NCBI GenBank assembly: GCA_963989385.1
Contig: OZ022498.1
Coordinates: forward strand, 4,781,501-4,845,500
Source of the DNA: Ctena decussata
Taxonomy: Eukaryota; Mollusca; Bivalvia; Lucinida; Lucinidae
Direction of reading: 5' to 3'
Length of the DNA: 64,000 nucleotides
The position numbers and the translations under genes were made by a program. The notes beneath the pieces are model-generated. The model did not search any database. It was not told where the DNA came from and worked only from the letters and a program-made list of their open reading frames with translations. Below are positions 42,561 to 53,636 of this stretch, piece by piece; position 1 is the stretch's first letter; each line of letters begins with the position of its first letter.

Positions 42561-43409
42561 TAGACCCCTGGTGTCGTACTCCGAGTATGTGTTAGTGTAG
42601 CATCGGCATCCTCGTTGGCATCTGTGATCAGGTTACCAATATAACTCGATGTTCAACTCTGTATCTAACAAACTACAACAGCTATGATCATCATACTGGG
42701 TTCATATATACATCCATATGACTGCAGCAGCTGCATCGCACAATTGTATGTCCTTGACCTATATGTCACGGTTGACTGATTTTGCTGTTTGGCACTGTTT
42801 TTTTAGGCAAAATTTTTACTTTTGATGATACCTTTCAGACAAGAGAGTGGATACTTAGTTGAATAGCATATCCCTAGAATTGCGGCAGCTGCAAAGCAAC
42901 CATGCTGACTCCTGTGCCCTTGAACTTTAGTCATGGTCCAGTATTTTGCCTTATATTTCCAACACGTATGATGGATTTAATTCATACCTTGCACAGTGGA
43001 ATAGTCTGACATTGCAAATGACTATTTATAGAGTACTGTTACCTACATTTCATGGTTCAGTGATTCTGATATATCTTGAGCACAACTTAGTAACTATCCA
43101 TTATACCTGAGATTATGGTTCAATCTGACTGTGAAAATGACTTTATATTATTTGTAGATCACTGTGACCTATAGTTCATGGTTCAGTGATTTTGCTTTAT
43201 ATCTCCAACATTGTTTAATAGATTAACATAGTGCTTTGACATACATTTCATGGTTAAGTGATTTTACTTCATTTTTTGAGCACTATTAAGTAGCTATTTG
43301 ATCATATACCAGGGATAATGGTTTAGTCTGACACTGTGGAAGACCTCATATGTTAGTATGAGAATCAGGCACCCTTGAGGCGGGCTTTGTTGTCTTCTGT
43401 CAACTCTTG
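42561..43409 (+). mobile_element. Helitron-like repeat, CTTG end
   Basis: A start near TAGACCCCTGGTGTCG is followed by degenerate units sharing TCATGGTTCAGTGATTTTGC and CATATACCAGGGATAATGG-like words. The right end has GAGGCGGGCTTT, a hairpin GTTG..CAAC (43389-43404), then TCTTG and T. The layout matches the other Helitron-like elements, but the left boundary is uncertain. Confidence 0.5.
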
Positions 43410-44243
43410 TTGAATATATATAATCAGTTCCTGCTCCATTGTCTTAAAAAGGATTAGTAATACCATACTCCTACTAGTACATGTATATGGCTTTTTGTTT
43501 GACAAGTTTGTCAGTGACTGTGATTCCAAGGTCAAGGTCATTCATATCATTTCACTTTGCTGTCTGATTTTGCAGTTGTTTGTTGTTGTTGACCTTTGAT
43601 CAGTTTAAACAACATTTTTATAATTTTGATCATCTTTCAAGATATTTGACTTTCCATGTTTTCTTAATACCATCTTATTACCTGTAGTGACTGAAATGAT
43701 ATAAAGAAGAAATCAGTGTTAAATTTATTGCTTTCTGTCATCGACATAATTATTTCACTGGTCGGAAGACAGCCCCTGCTTGTTTTGCTGTAAAAAAAGA
43801 ACCTTTAAAATTGTTTTGTCCAGCCTTGTCAAAGAAATATTCATTTCACCAAAGGGGGACATAAATCATGTACGACTAGCCTCTTTTGGGGATGATAAAT
43901 TAGCCTTGTGATCTACCCAAAACTGATAGAATTTTAAAAATGCTCATTCTGAGGTAGACAGATTTATAAGGCAATTTGTAAATTGTTACTGGAATAAATA
44001 GAGAAAGAAACTTTTCTGCCCATTAAATGTTTGTAAATAAATCAGCCTGTCAGAGGTCCATTACTAGAATAATGGACCATTTGGTTTCTTTCATAGTTTT
44101 TATAGTTTCTACAATAAATCTTTTCCTGACACTAAATTTGTACAATAACCAAAACTGCTGTTTTCTGTGTTTATGTTTTGTTCAAGAGCTCTCGACAAAG
44201 CAAAAAATTTGGGGATGATAATATGAGCATTTTCCACAAAAGG
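43410..44243. other. No feature recognised
   Basis: AT-rich; the frame at 44027-44218 is not coding-like. Confidence 0.3.
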
Positions 44244-44782
44244 TGTATTGTGGGACACATTAGAAAGCATATATTGTGGGACACATTAGAAAACATATAT
44301 TGTGGGAAACATTAGAAAACATATATTGTGGGAAACATTAGAAAACATATATTTTGGGACACATTAGAAAACATATATTGTGGGAAACATTAGAAAACAT
44401 ATATTGTGGGAAACATTAGAAAACATATATTGTGGGACACATTAGAAAACATATATTGTGGGAAACATTAGAAATATATATTGTGGGACACATTAGAAAA
44501 CATATATTGTGGGAAACATTAGAAAGCATATATTGTGGGACACATTAGAAAACATATATTGTGGGAAACATTAGAAAACATATATTGTGGGACACATTAG
44601 AAAACATATATTGTGGGAAACATTAGAAAACATATATTGTGGGAAACATTAGAAAACATATATTGTGGGAAACATTAGAAAACATATATTGTGGGACACA
44701 TTAGAAAACATATATTGTGGGACACATTAGAAAACATATATTGTGGGAAACATTAGAAAACATATATTGTGGGACACATTAG
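44244..44782 (+). repeat. 26-bp satellite, 21 units, two variants
   Basis: The unit is AAAACATATATTGTGGGA followed by A or C and then ACATTAG. Reading the variable base as A or C gives the order CCAACAACACACACAAACCAC. One unit (near 44475) has lost a base, and the other substitutions are few, so the array is young. It is directly followed by GAATCACCTCAGAGAGTTGC, the centre of an F3-type hairpin. Confidence 0.9.
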
Positions 44783-44821
44783 AATCACCTCAGAGAGTTG
44801 CTTCTGATGTGATCCCACATA

Positions 44822-45026
44822 CAGTCAACTCCAGATATCTTGAACACTGATATCTCAAAGTACCTTCTTATATCAAAGAATGTATTTCGTATTTTTATTT
44901 ACATTTCAACTCCTGTTATCTCAAACTACTGATATCTCAAAGTAAATTTTCTGGTACCAGAAAATTTACTTTGAGATGTCAGTAGTTTGGGCTGAAGTTC
45001 GACTTCGAGATATCGAGAGTTGACTG
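44822..45026. mobile_element. TA-flanked foldback MITE (pogo/Tigger-like ends)
   Basis: CAGTCAACTCCAGATATCTT at the left mirrors GAGATATCGAGAGTTGACTG at the right, and TA lies on both sides. The centre AAAGTAAATTTTCTGGTACC with its complement is a perfect hairpin. A TA target and a CAGT start fit pogo/Tigger-type mariner MITEs. Confidence 0.8.
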
Positions 45027-45173
45027 TATATGTTTATAGGGAGAAATATAAAAAACATGTTAACATATTTAAAAATAATATGGGCCAAGATTGCTGTTTA
45101 CCCGAGACTCTCTTTGTAAGTAAAATTAAATATTTAGGATGGTTAATAAAAAGTAAAGGGTCCGCATGAATTG

Positions 45174-45610
45174 TGTCACAGACTCTTATAAAATCTTACT
45201 GCTCCAGCCCGTATTTGAACCCTGGTCTCATGCATGCAAGGCAAACACTCTACCACAAGGCTATAAAAGCCAGCTTGTACCACAAGGCAGTAGCCGGGCC
45301 GGGTAGCGCAATCGGTAGGGCACCTGACTCGTAAGTCAGAGGTCCTGGGTTCGAATCCCGGTCTGGCCACATACTTTCGTTTCTCCTTCCGCTGATTCAA
45401 GAAGGGCAGTTGTCAGTTACTGGCGAAAGTATGTGCACTTAGTACTGGTTAACCGCTTAGGAGGTCTAAGCCTGCCCAGGAATAGTGTGGTTAGGTTAAC
45501 TGACCGTCCCGACATGACCTTAGGTGTTTACCGTGGACGTTAAGCATCAAATCAACCAACCAACCACAAGGCAGTACAAGTGTATATAATAATAAACCTA
45601 ACCTATACCC
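45174..45610 (-). mobile_element. Diverged TRIM LTR (solo), split by a SINE A
   Basis: TGTCACAGACTCTTATAAAA, then CTCTACCACAAGGCTATAAA and AGCCAGCTTGTACCACAAGG correspond to the LTR at 11277-11688, including its tRNA-like part on the minus strand (box B GGGTTCAAATACGGG). After the SINE the LTR resumes with AGGCAGTACAAGTGTATA. No second LTR or internal part is found. Confidence 0.65.
45293..45562 (+). mobile_element. SINE family A, complete, 14-bp TSD
   Basis: The 270-base element has a tRNA-Thr-like head (GGCCGGGTAGCGCAATCGG, box B GGGTTCGAATCCC) whose acceptor arms pair. The body is CTTCCGCTGATTCAAGAAGG and GTTAACCGCTTAGGAGGTC-like, with a CAACCAACCAAC tail. ACCACAAGGCAGTA flanks it (45279-45292, 45563-45576). 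This is the best-preserved copy of the family here. Confidence 0.9.
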
Positions 45611-45794
45611 TGTGACATTTGCAACCCCATGTTAGATAGATGAATGGAATGTGGGGAGATTTCAGTCATTTCAAACCAGTGAAAGAGTGAATATGACAAG
45701 AATTGTATTTGGCCTTTGACTGTGCAGTCCCTGATTCCACTGCACCTTACTTGGGTTGACACTGTTTGCTCTGGAACTTTCCTCAATATTCATT

Positions 45795-45900
45795 AATTCT
45801 TTAGGTGCCAAAAAACCGACAACAAAATTTACGTCTGCAAAATTAAAAAAAAAAAACAGTATAGATCAAGGTGAGGTGGCTCATTATGAGCTGCCTATGC
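45795..45900. mobile_element. F6 foldback element, left half
   Basis: TAGGTGCCAAAAAACCGAC, AAAATTTACGTCTGCAAAAT and then GGTGAGGTGGCTCATTATGA. The right half is missing. Confidence 0.55.
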
Positions 45901-46748
45901 TTGTATTTCATGCAAACAGACACCCCATTTTGCAGTACCTGATCCGTGCCTGCATTTTCGCTGAGCGTCCCTGTTATGGAAAGCTAGGCATAAGTGAGTT
46001 CTTTGAACTTTCTATCCCCTCTTAAACTCAATTTAAGTCATATCTTCATATTATGACAAACATTTGACAGAACTGTCAAACTGTCCGCTCAGCAAATAGT
46101 AGGTGTAAATACTTCTATTATTCCTCTGTGATGGATGAATAGAAAAATGGTCCAGTTTTTATATATAGATCAGTAAGATTTGATAAATAAACAAACAAAA
46201 CTGTCTTTCAAAGCCTTTACAACTTTATGAACTTATGCTTCTAAGTCAATAAATGGGCTTTATTAAACAGACATTTAAGATATTTGGGCTGTAGAATGGG
46301 TAACCCATGAATGAGTCTAGCCCACATTTGTGTTAGACTGTACAGGTGAGAAGTACCTGTCACTCCTTCATACAAATGGATCAGTCCAACAACTTGTTTG
46401 ATACCTCCATTCTGAAGAGCTCCTAAATTTGATTGGCAGGTTAAGTTTGTCAGCTACAGCAGTATCTAAGTGAATGAGCATGTTCGTATCAGGCGGGAGT
46501 TTGTAAATTGTCAATTTCTGTGCTTAATTTGGATTTTATTGGTTTTAAAATAGTTCATTCATTGATAAGGTAAGATTTGAAAAAAATTAATGAATAAATA
46601 ATTACAATATATGAGTTAAAGAAATGTGATGTTGATGTTAATATTGCTTTAGTAAAATTTGGTTGTAAAATGTTATTTTGAAAAAAAAAAACTTTATGTA
46701 AAATATGCTTTTGGTGAAACTGTATTGTAATATATAATAAAGTAATAG
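45901..46748. other. No feature recognised
   Basis: AT-rich sequence; the short frames are not coding-like. Confidence 0.3.
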
Positions 46749-47132
46749 CCAGTGTTAGGCAAAGAAGGCATGTGTCATTTTGTGTCATAGAATATTATTT
46801 TTTTTGTGCAAAATAATTTCGTATACCAAATAGCTGACCCTGATCAAGCTGCTCCATTTGCAGAAGTCTGATATAGGCTACTTTTTTTGCTTTAAAAAAA
46901 AAAAAAAAAAAAAATTCAAACAGCCTTGATCCAGATGAGGTGGCCAGTGTTAGGCAAAGAAGGCATGTGTCATTTTGTGTCATAGAATATTATTTTTGTT
47001 TGTGCAAAATAATTTCATATACCAAATAGCTGACCCTGATCAAGCTGCTCCATTTGCAGAAGTCTGATATAGGCTACTTTTTTTGCTTTAAAAAAAAAAA
47101 AAATCAAACAGCCTAGATCCAGATGAGGTGGC
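46749..47132 (+). repeat. ~195-bp tandem duplication
   Basis: Two direct copies (46749-46943 and 46944-47132) start CCAGTGTTAGGCAAAGAAGG and end AGATGAGGTGG. They differ mainly in the length of an A-run and a few bases. The second copy runs into a complete F6 hairpin, the first stops exactly after half of it. The duplication therefore included the left arm of the hairpin. Confidence 0.85.
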
Positions 47133-47290
47133 TCATAATGAGCCACCTCATCTGTATTTAGTCTGTTTGCTCTTTAATCTTTGATTTCTCAAAATGATAT
47201 AGCTTGAACAAAACAGTTTCAGAAATTTTGCAGATGTAAATTTTATTGTCTGCTTTTTATGGCATTTTAAAAGCTAGGTGCTTCTGAACC
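47105..47290. mobile_element. F6 foldback element, core and right half
   Basis: The hairpin AACAGCCTAGATCCAGATG, AGGTGGCTCATAATGAGCC and inverse (47105-47171) is followed by CTTTAATCTTTGATTTCTC, AATTTTGCAGATGTAAATTT and TTATGGCATTTTAAAAGC. Confidence 0.7.
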
Positions 47291-48046
47291 AACATTTTGG
47301 ATTGTGATGCTACTTCTAGATAGTGAAAAAGTAATGGTATGGAGTATGTAAAACATTATTTGTATAGATATTTTCTTTTTCTCAAACTAAGTAAAATAAT
47401 ACACAAATAGAGAAAATAAATAAAAAAAGATATTAGGTTCAGATACACATCTGTAACCATGACAATCACTCAAAATTTTCTTATCATATTTGACAGTGAA
47501 AACGGTATGATTCATGTTAAAGTTAATTGAATGTCTCCATGATTTGGATGTCTCCATGATTTGGATGATATCTTGTCCAGATCTATCTTTACGTTTTATC
47601 TATATACATCTACATTTAATCTATTAAAATGATAATATTTCATATAGGTTAATTCCACTGGATGTTAGGGAAAATCAGTCGGCTATGACTATAAGATATT
47701 CTATCCAAACGGAGAAATAGTTTGGATGTAATATAGTCTACAAATATATGTAAAAGCATATAAAAATATGACAAAATGGTGATAAACTGTCGCAGCTGAA
47801 TATCACTGTTTGAAATGATAGATATCAAATATGTACGATAATATCATTTTTATTACAAACCACACAAGATATGTCTCAAAATTGATTTTATCATAGTCGT
47901 AAATGTAGCACAATGTGACAAACTTGTTAAAAGCATAAATTTGGCCATTTTCAGCAGTACAAAAAGGAATATTCAAAATCAAAACTGGAAAAAGGAATTT
48001 TAAAAATAAGATAGTAGCTGCAGTATGCATTCGGCCAGAAAAAAAA
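47291..48046. other. No gene; 18-bp tandem duplication
   Basis: TGTCTCCATGATTTGGA occurs twice in a row at 47533-47567. No other feature is recognised. Confidence 0.35.
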
Positions 48047-48240
48047 GAGCCCTGATAGCACAGTGAGTTGAGTGTTGGCCTGCTGATCAAGCGGTCCCTG
48101 GTTCGATTCCCACTCCACTGGAGGCAGAAACCATAAACAGGGTTTCATTTTACGCAGCTTTTCATTATCACCCTCCCATCATCCTATATGATTGAAATCT
48201 GTTGAAAAGGATGTAAAATCGCAAGTCATCCATCCATCCA
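48047..48240 (+). mobile_element. SINE family B
   Basis: The head AGCCCTGATAGCACAGTGAG and GGCCTGCTGATCAAGCGG, box B GGTTCGATTCCC, the body CATTATCACCCTCCCATC and the tail CATCCATCCA follow the family order. The TSD is not clear. Confidence 0.8.
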
Positions 48241-49494
48241 ACTGGGCAAATTTTTGAGGAAACGGTGTAGCCCTAGGCCCAAGTCTGACTGTTCCATAGG
48301 TCCTGGATTAGTCTGATCAGGTCAGGTCAGGCTATGTTTGTCAACAGTGTTAAGTCAACAGTGTTATGAAACATCCTCTTTAATGAAAAGAATATAAGTG
48401 TTTAGATGTCAAAATGTTTATGAGAAATACAATGGGGAAAACTGATAGAAGAAAAAGTTGTTTTTTGCCTTTTGGTGATGGATATGGACAAAAGATGGGC
48501 ATTTTCCTGATATTGTGAAAAAGAAAAGAAGTACAAGCAAAAGAGAGAGCACTAATATCAAACTTCTTTCTTGAAGTTTGATAAGCTGATCTTGATGAAA
48601 CTTGGACCAAATTATTGAACCGGTGGCCGTTAAATGTCAAATTGTAATTGGTTTCACAAAGATGGCCCAGTGCACGTTTTCTGGCCATTTCTATCTAGTA
48701 TATGACTATTTGATTTTCATTATCGGATGCTGAATATGTTCTTTTGTATTGTTACTGACGTGTTTTTGAATATATATATATTTCACACATGTCCATTATA
48801 ACAAGTATAGACATGACTTATCAGATGCAATATTTGCAACAAGAGGTGTTGGTTGTTTTTTGCAGTTTGTTAGTAAATAATTTTCTCTAGACAGTATATC
48901 ATAACACATGATAATAATCTCTTGTGAGTTGCTGGTCAGATATTGTATAGGTGCAAAATAAGTATTCAAGAAGCCCACCTGGTAAATGCACAATTCTATC
49001 CACCTGGAAAGTACAAAGCAAGCTTCCACAAAAAAGGTCTTGTGCGGCCTTAGGGGCTGTGGGTGTTTGGAGCTTACAGGAACAGGATGTAAAAGACTTG
49101 GTAACATTGTTTTGAACAGATTAACAAGCAAGGCATACAACCATTGTGAATATTTTCACTTGTTATGGCAAATTTTCATACCAGAACACCAGATGTTGAG
49201 CATGTTTAGTACAGTTTTTATTGTCGGTGCTGGAATAATTGTACCAGGAAATTTTGTTTCTTATTGCTGTTGTTTTTAATTTAAATGAGCAAATGAGATG
49301 AGAACAATAATTGAGAATTACATGTATTTCAATGGCTTTTATACCATGCCTTGGATTTTTTGCTGTGTGTGTGTATTTCAATTCTCGTATGGACGTTCCC
49401 TCCGCACCTCAGCAGTAGGAAACCATGACTGCAGTAACAGGGTCGGTCGTCCATCCATGGAATTTTTGCTTCCTAATGTGAACTCTTATATGAC
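48241..49494. other. No gene recognised
   Basis: Frames of up to 114 codons overlap on both strands at 48796-49279, but none shows a domain. A fragment of an F6-like arm (GTAGCCCTAGGCCCAAGTCTG) lies near 48267. Confidence 0.3.
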
Positions 49495-49660
49495 CTGTGA
49501 CAAGACAAAACCAACAAAGTGGCATGTGTGCCCAGGAAAGACTTAAATCAGCCTGGGCATCTGCCCAGTTCGATCAGAGTCTTCCCTGTTGGCGTGAAAT
49601 TAGCTTAGACCCTTAGCTACCTTTAAAGCACCTGCCACTTTGTTGTCATGTCGTGGCTCA
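49495..49660. mobile_element. F2 foldback element, shortened
   Basis: TGTGACAAGACAAAACCAAC and AAAGTGGCATGTGTGCCCAG at the left mirror CACTTTGTTGTCATGTCGTG at the right. TTAGACCCTTAGCTACC marks the middle; much of the right arm is deleted. Confidence 0.65.
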
Positions 49661-49689
49661 GTTATTATAACTTTTTAGGACATAGTGCT

Positions 49690-50350
49690 GATAAGAACAA
49701 TGTTCTGCAACAGCTCATTTTTTGCCACACCTAGTATAGCAAGGTGCTGCATAATTGTCAGCTCAGTCCTTCTGTCTGTCAGCCATTCAGTCCATTTATC
49801 TTCGATACTTAACATCAACCTTTGCTTTAAAGTCATCTCAGTCTTCTTTCCACCAAACATGCATGGATATAATCTTTGAGATAATCTCAAGACATCATTA
49901 GGTTTTGGTGACCCTGACCCCATTTTCAAGGTAACAGGATGACTAATGTCTTTCTGTTTATACTTTAGGTTAAGCATAGCATTTCAGTATGACATTGTGT
50001 TCTTAACCAGTTGGTGGATTTCCACCAATTTTGCATTGACTGGCACTTTTCTTGACTCCATTTTTGCGGTTAGAGGAGACTTTTGAATGTCGATAATCTT
50101 TGGGCCTACTGACAGGTTTTGAATTTTTACAGGCTTGCAAAGATATATCATTGGGACAAGCCTAAGAGATGATTAGGTTATGGTGACCTTGACCCATTTT
50201 CAAGGTCACTGGACAGAATGTTAACTACATGTATAATTGTATATCTCTGACTTCTTGACAGAATTTGAATAAGTAAAAAACCTTTGAGATAAAAGAGAGA
50301 TTTTTGGTGACCTTGACCCCATTTCCAGGGCACTAGAGTTGACAGATTTT
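49690..50350. repeat. Degenerate tandem units with GGTGACCTTGACCC
   Basis: Three units contain GGTTTTGGTGACCCTGACCC, GGTTATGGTGACCTTGACCC and TTTTGGTGACCTTGACCCC, each followed by CATTTTCAAGGT-like words. The minus-strand 100-codon frame here follows from the repeat and is not recognisable as a protein. Confidence 0.5.
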
Positions 50351-50721
50351 GATCAAACTTGTTTGATTATGTAACTTGGAAGAGTAACAGTGTTGGTTTC
50401 AAGGTCATCATGCCAACATTTGAAGTTTTCAGAAAAAGGAGCTGTCATTTTTTTCCAAACTCAGATATCTGTTCAAGGCAGTAGGCAACTTTTTAAGAAT
50501 AAGGACAAATTGTTTAACTTTAGTAAAGATATACAGGTTTGGGATCTATTGGGAAACTGGAAGCAAACATTTTTTAGTGTAAGGTGCATTTTACGTGATG
50601 TAGCTGAATGTTAATCATGGTCATTAACTTTTAGTAGTTGATTAGTCATGGAGCTAATAGAGGGATCTCATTTTCTGCTTTAAATACTATGAAACACTCA
50701 AAGTTAGGACAGACAAGCCTG

Positions 50722-50791
50722 GGCAAACAGTGAGGACCCAGATCAGACTGCTCCTCTGGGAGCAGTCTGATCTGGGTCCTCACTGTTTGCC
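50722..50791. repeat. F6 hairpin core, near-perfect
   Basis: GGCAAACAGTGAGGACCCAG and ATCAGACTGCTCCTCTGGGA lead into an almost exact inverse arm ending in CACTGTTTGCC. Stem length is about 33 bp. The outer arms of the family are absent, so this core stands alone. Confidence 0.85.
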
Positions 50792-51094
50792 ACTCACTCG
50801 CCATATACATGTAAAATCACCCTAGAGGGTAAATGGACTTGTCGAAGTCAAAGATGGAAAAGTCAATTACCGAAGTTATGGGGTGAATTAGCCAAGGTGT
50901 TCCAATACACAAGTCATTACATAAGTCAACAATAGTCCCATTAGGACAACTTTGGTCATCTGTCAAACAATATTACCAAATGAAGATGTCGGTTTGACCT
51001 AGGGCATTTTGCAAGATACTTTAAATAGCAGCTACATTAACTAGATGGAAAATGAAATGGCGAAAAGTCAGACTTTGCAATATTAAACTCTCTG
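50792..51094. other. No feature recognised
   Basis: AT-rich sequence leading into the satellite. Confidence 0.3.
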
Positions 51095-52075
51095 AAGTGA
51101 TTTATTGACGGTTGGTAGTTTCCCTTGCTCACTATGATGTAGTTTGAAGTAACTGGTTGACAGTTGACATTTTGCTATTGCTCACTATTTAGTAGTAGAC
51201 TGAAGTAACTGGTTGGTTTAAACATATTTATTTCTCTTTTTTCGTAACATATATATAATACAACATACAAAATTTACTAGGATTGGAACGAAAGCAACTT
51301 GCTTAAATGTAGTTCTTCTCCTATAAAGTAACTGGTTGACAGCTGGTATATTCTATTGCTCACTATTCAGTAGTAGACTGAAGTGACTTGTTGACAGTTG
51401 GTATTTTCCTTGCTCACTATTCAGTAGAAGACTGAAGTGACTGGTTGACAGTTGGTATTTTCCCTTTCTCACTATTCAGTAGTAGACTGAAGTGACTGGC
51501 TGACAGCTGGTATTTTCCCTTTCTCACTATTCAGTAGAAGACTGAAGTGACTGGTTGACAGTTGGTATTTTCCCTTTCTCACTATTCAGTAGTAGTGACT
51601 GGCTGACAGCTGGTATTTTCCCTTGCTCACTATTCAGTAGAAGACTGAAGTGACTGGTTGACAGTAAGTGTTTTCCCTTGCTCACTATTCAGTAAACTGA
51701 AGTAATTGGTTGACATCTGATATTTTCCCTTGCTCACTATTCAGTACTAGGCTGAAGAAACTGGCTGATAGTTGGTATTTTTCCTTCCTCATTATTTTGT
51801 TGATTGGAGTAACTGTTACAAAGATGATATTCCCTTACTGTTTTGTAGACTGAAAGATGAATTAACTGTTTGACTACTGATACTTTTGTCTTGGCTGAAG
51901 TAACTGGTTGACAGTTGGTGTTTTCACTTGCTCACTTTTCTTAAGACTGAAGTTACTGGTTGCTAGCTAATAATTTAGTACATGTAGTAGACTGAAGTAA
52001 CTGGTTGATAGTAATTTTCTTTGTTACCATTCCGCTGACTGAAATGTCTGGTTGACAGTTGGTAGTCACTAATTG
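51095..52075 (+). repeat. ~55-bp satellite, about 15 units
   Basis: The unit contains AGACTGAAGTGACTGGTTGA, CAGTTGGTATTTTCCC and TTGCTCACTATTCAGTAG. Units in the middle (51330-51720) are about 54-55 bases apart and similar; those at both edges are diverged, as expected for an array homogenised in its centre. A non-repeat insertion of about 125 bases lies at 51210-51330. Confidence 0.85.
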
Positions 52076-52529
52076 CTTTGTGCTACTTCGTGCCTTTTGC
52101 CCTCTATTCTGACAAAATTGGACAGACTGCCAAAAAAAAGGCAAAATTCTGATGCTATGTGGCAGCTTATACTTTTAACCTCTATTTTGGCTTGTTAAAT
52201 TGATTAAGTATATTTGTTTTATAATGATTTATCATTGTTTGAATTTATGAGTTGAGTACATACTATAGACCAAAATTGAATTACCCTGTGAGGGCAGTCA
52301 TTGTGGAGTCAAGGACTTATAACTCTTTTTGGATGTCTACATACCATATTAATTCTATTAAATGGCCAGGGCATTGCATTTTACGAAAGGGGGCATTATG
52401 TAGAGCCTAAAGAGAAACATATCAGCCACTTGCCATTATGCTTCCAGTGCACAAATGTTATTTGAAAGATTTGTTCAGAAATATACTTTTAAATATTACT
52501 TATTTTTGACCATTTATGAATAACAGTAA
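52076..52529. other. No feature recognised
   Basis: AT-rich sequence with no named repeat or frame. Confidence 0.3.
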
Positions 52530-52690
52530 CACAGTATCCGAACTGACTGTACCCTACGCCGGATATATCTGGCGTGTATACCGAGATGACACAATCTCGC
52601 TTATAACGTGTAGTCGGAAATCGGTGTGTTTGGACTTTTAATCAAGCATATACTGCGTAATTCATAGCTGTTCTGCTTGGATAACATCAG
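52530..52690 (+). repeat. Left terminal inverted repeat of the 6.9-kb element
   Basis: It pairs with 59305-59465. Shared blocks are GTATCCGAACTGACTGTACC, TACGCCGGAT, CCGAGATGACA, GTAGTCGGAAATCGGT and GACTTTTAATC, then GCATATACTGC. Identity by eye is about 80-85 percent. Confidence 0.8.
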
Positions 52691-53636
52691 AGAGATAGGT
52701 TTATATTTATGTTTTCTTCGCTAAGATATTTTATTGCCTTGAATGATAATAAACTCCCTGCCGCTACAGGAATTTTATCCTGCACAGACAAATGCAACGC
52801 GAGCCTGTGGTGAGAAAAACACAGTTATTATCCTGTTATTTAAACAAACAGACTTTAGATAGCTTGCGCCTTCGGATTCTTAAAAGACTTTTATCAGATG
52901 TATGTGAAAAAGGTTGAAAATGGTGTTCAAATCAAGCCCCTCGGGAAGTAAAAACTGAACGCCTTACTACCGATCTAGTGTACGCCTTGCTAAGAGTATA
53001 CGATGAAGTAACTGTACGCCTAACTACAGATGAGATATGTTGCCCTTGTAAATTTACAAAGCAATGAATGCCCTGATTAGATGCCTGATTGCTTCATACT
53101 TTTATTTTGTTAATGTACTTTCTTAACAAACATGATAACTGCCTTTTTAAGGAGTTTGGTACCAAAGTGTGTTCAGAGTATTTTTTTATTATTATTTCTG
53201 TTAAATAAAAGAACATAAAAACAATTCAGGTTAGATTCTTTCCTTCGTAAACATTTCAACTGACATCTTCTCTGCCCCGAACGAGTACTCGGGTACCCTA
53301 TTTCGGTTTGGGACCAGCTCTTAGGGTACAAATTTACTAATCATTACCTGAATGCTTATTGTTATGTAAAGTATAATTATTCTATTTCACTATTTTATTT
53401 CTACTACTATAGTTTGACATCCTAGGGATCTATTGTAGTTGCGATACGTTGTTTCTGTCGAGTCCTCATCTCTAATTTACCATAGGTCTTATCCGTGATT
53501 TGTTTGTTTCTTTAAATAATTCATCGATGGATTAGAAAACCTCATGCGGACCAAACACCTTACTAAAAATTTGCAACCACTGAAGAAGCAGAGGGCGAGG
53601 ATTTGAATCCAATAAAACAAGCATTCCGCGGAATGC

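Noticed and set aside
44244..44782. CRISPR array
   Set aside because: The 26-bp repeats are directly tandem with no spacers, and the sequence is eukaryotic; it is a satellite.
45293..45369. Functional tRNA-Thr gene
   Set aside because: The tRNA-like part keeps box A and box B and a paired acceptor, but it continues into a conserved SINE body with tail and TSD, and the anticodon loop looks one base short.
48796..49279. Overlapping frames of about 100 codons on both strands as genes
   Set aside because: Neither shows a domain, and opposite-strand openness in AT-rich DNA is expected by chance.
52530..52690. Recombination signal sequence (heptamer plus nonamer)
   Set aside because: The heptamer-like CACAGTA is present, but no A-rich nonamer lies 12 or 23 bases further in.
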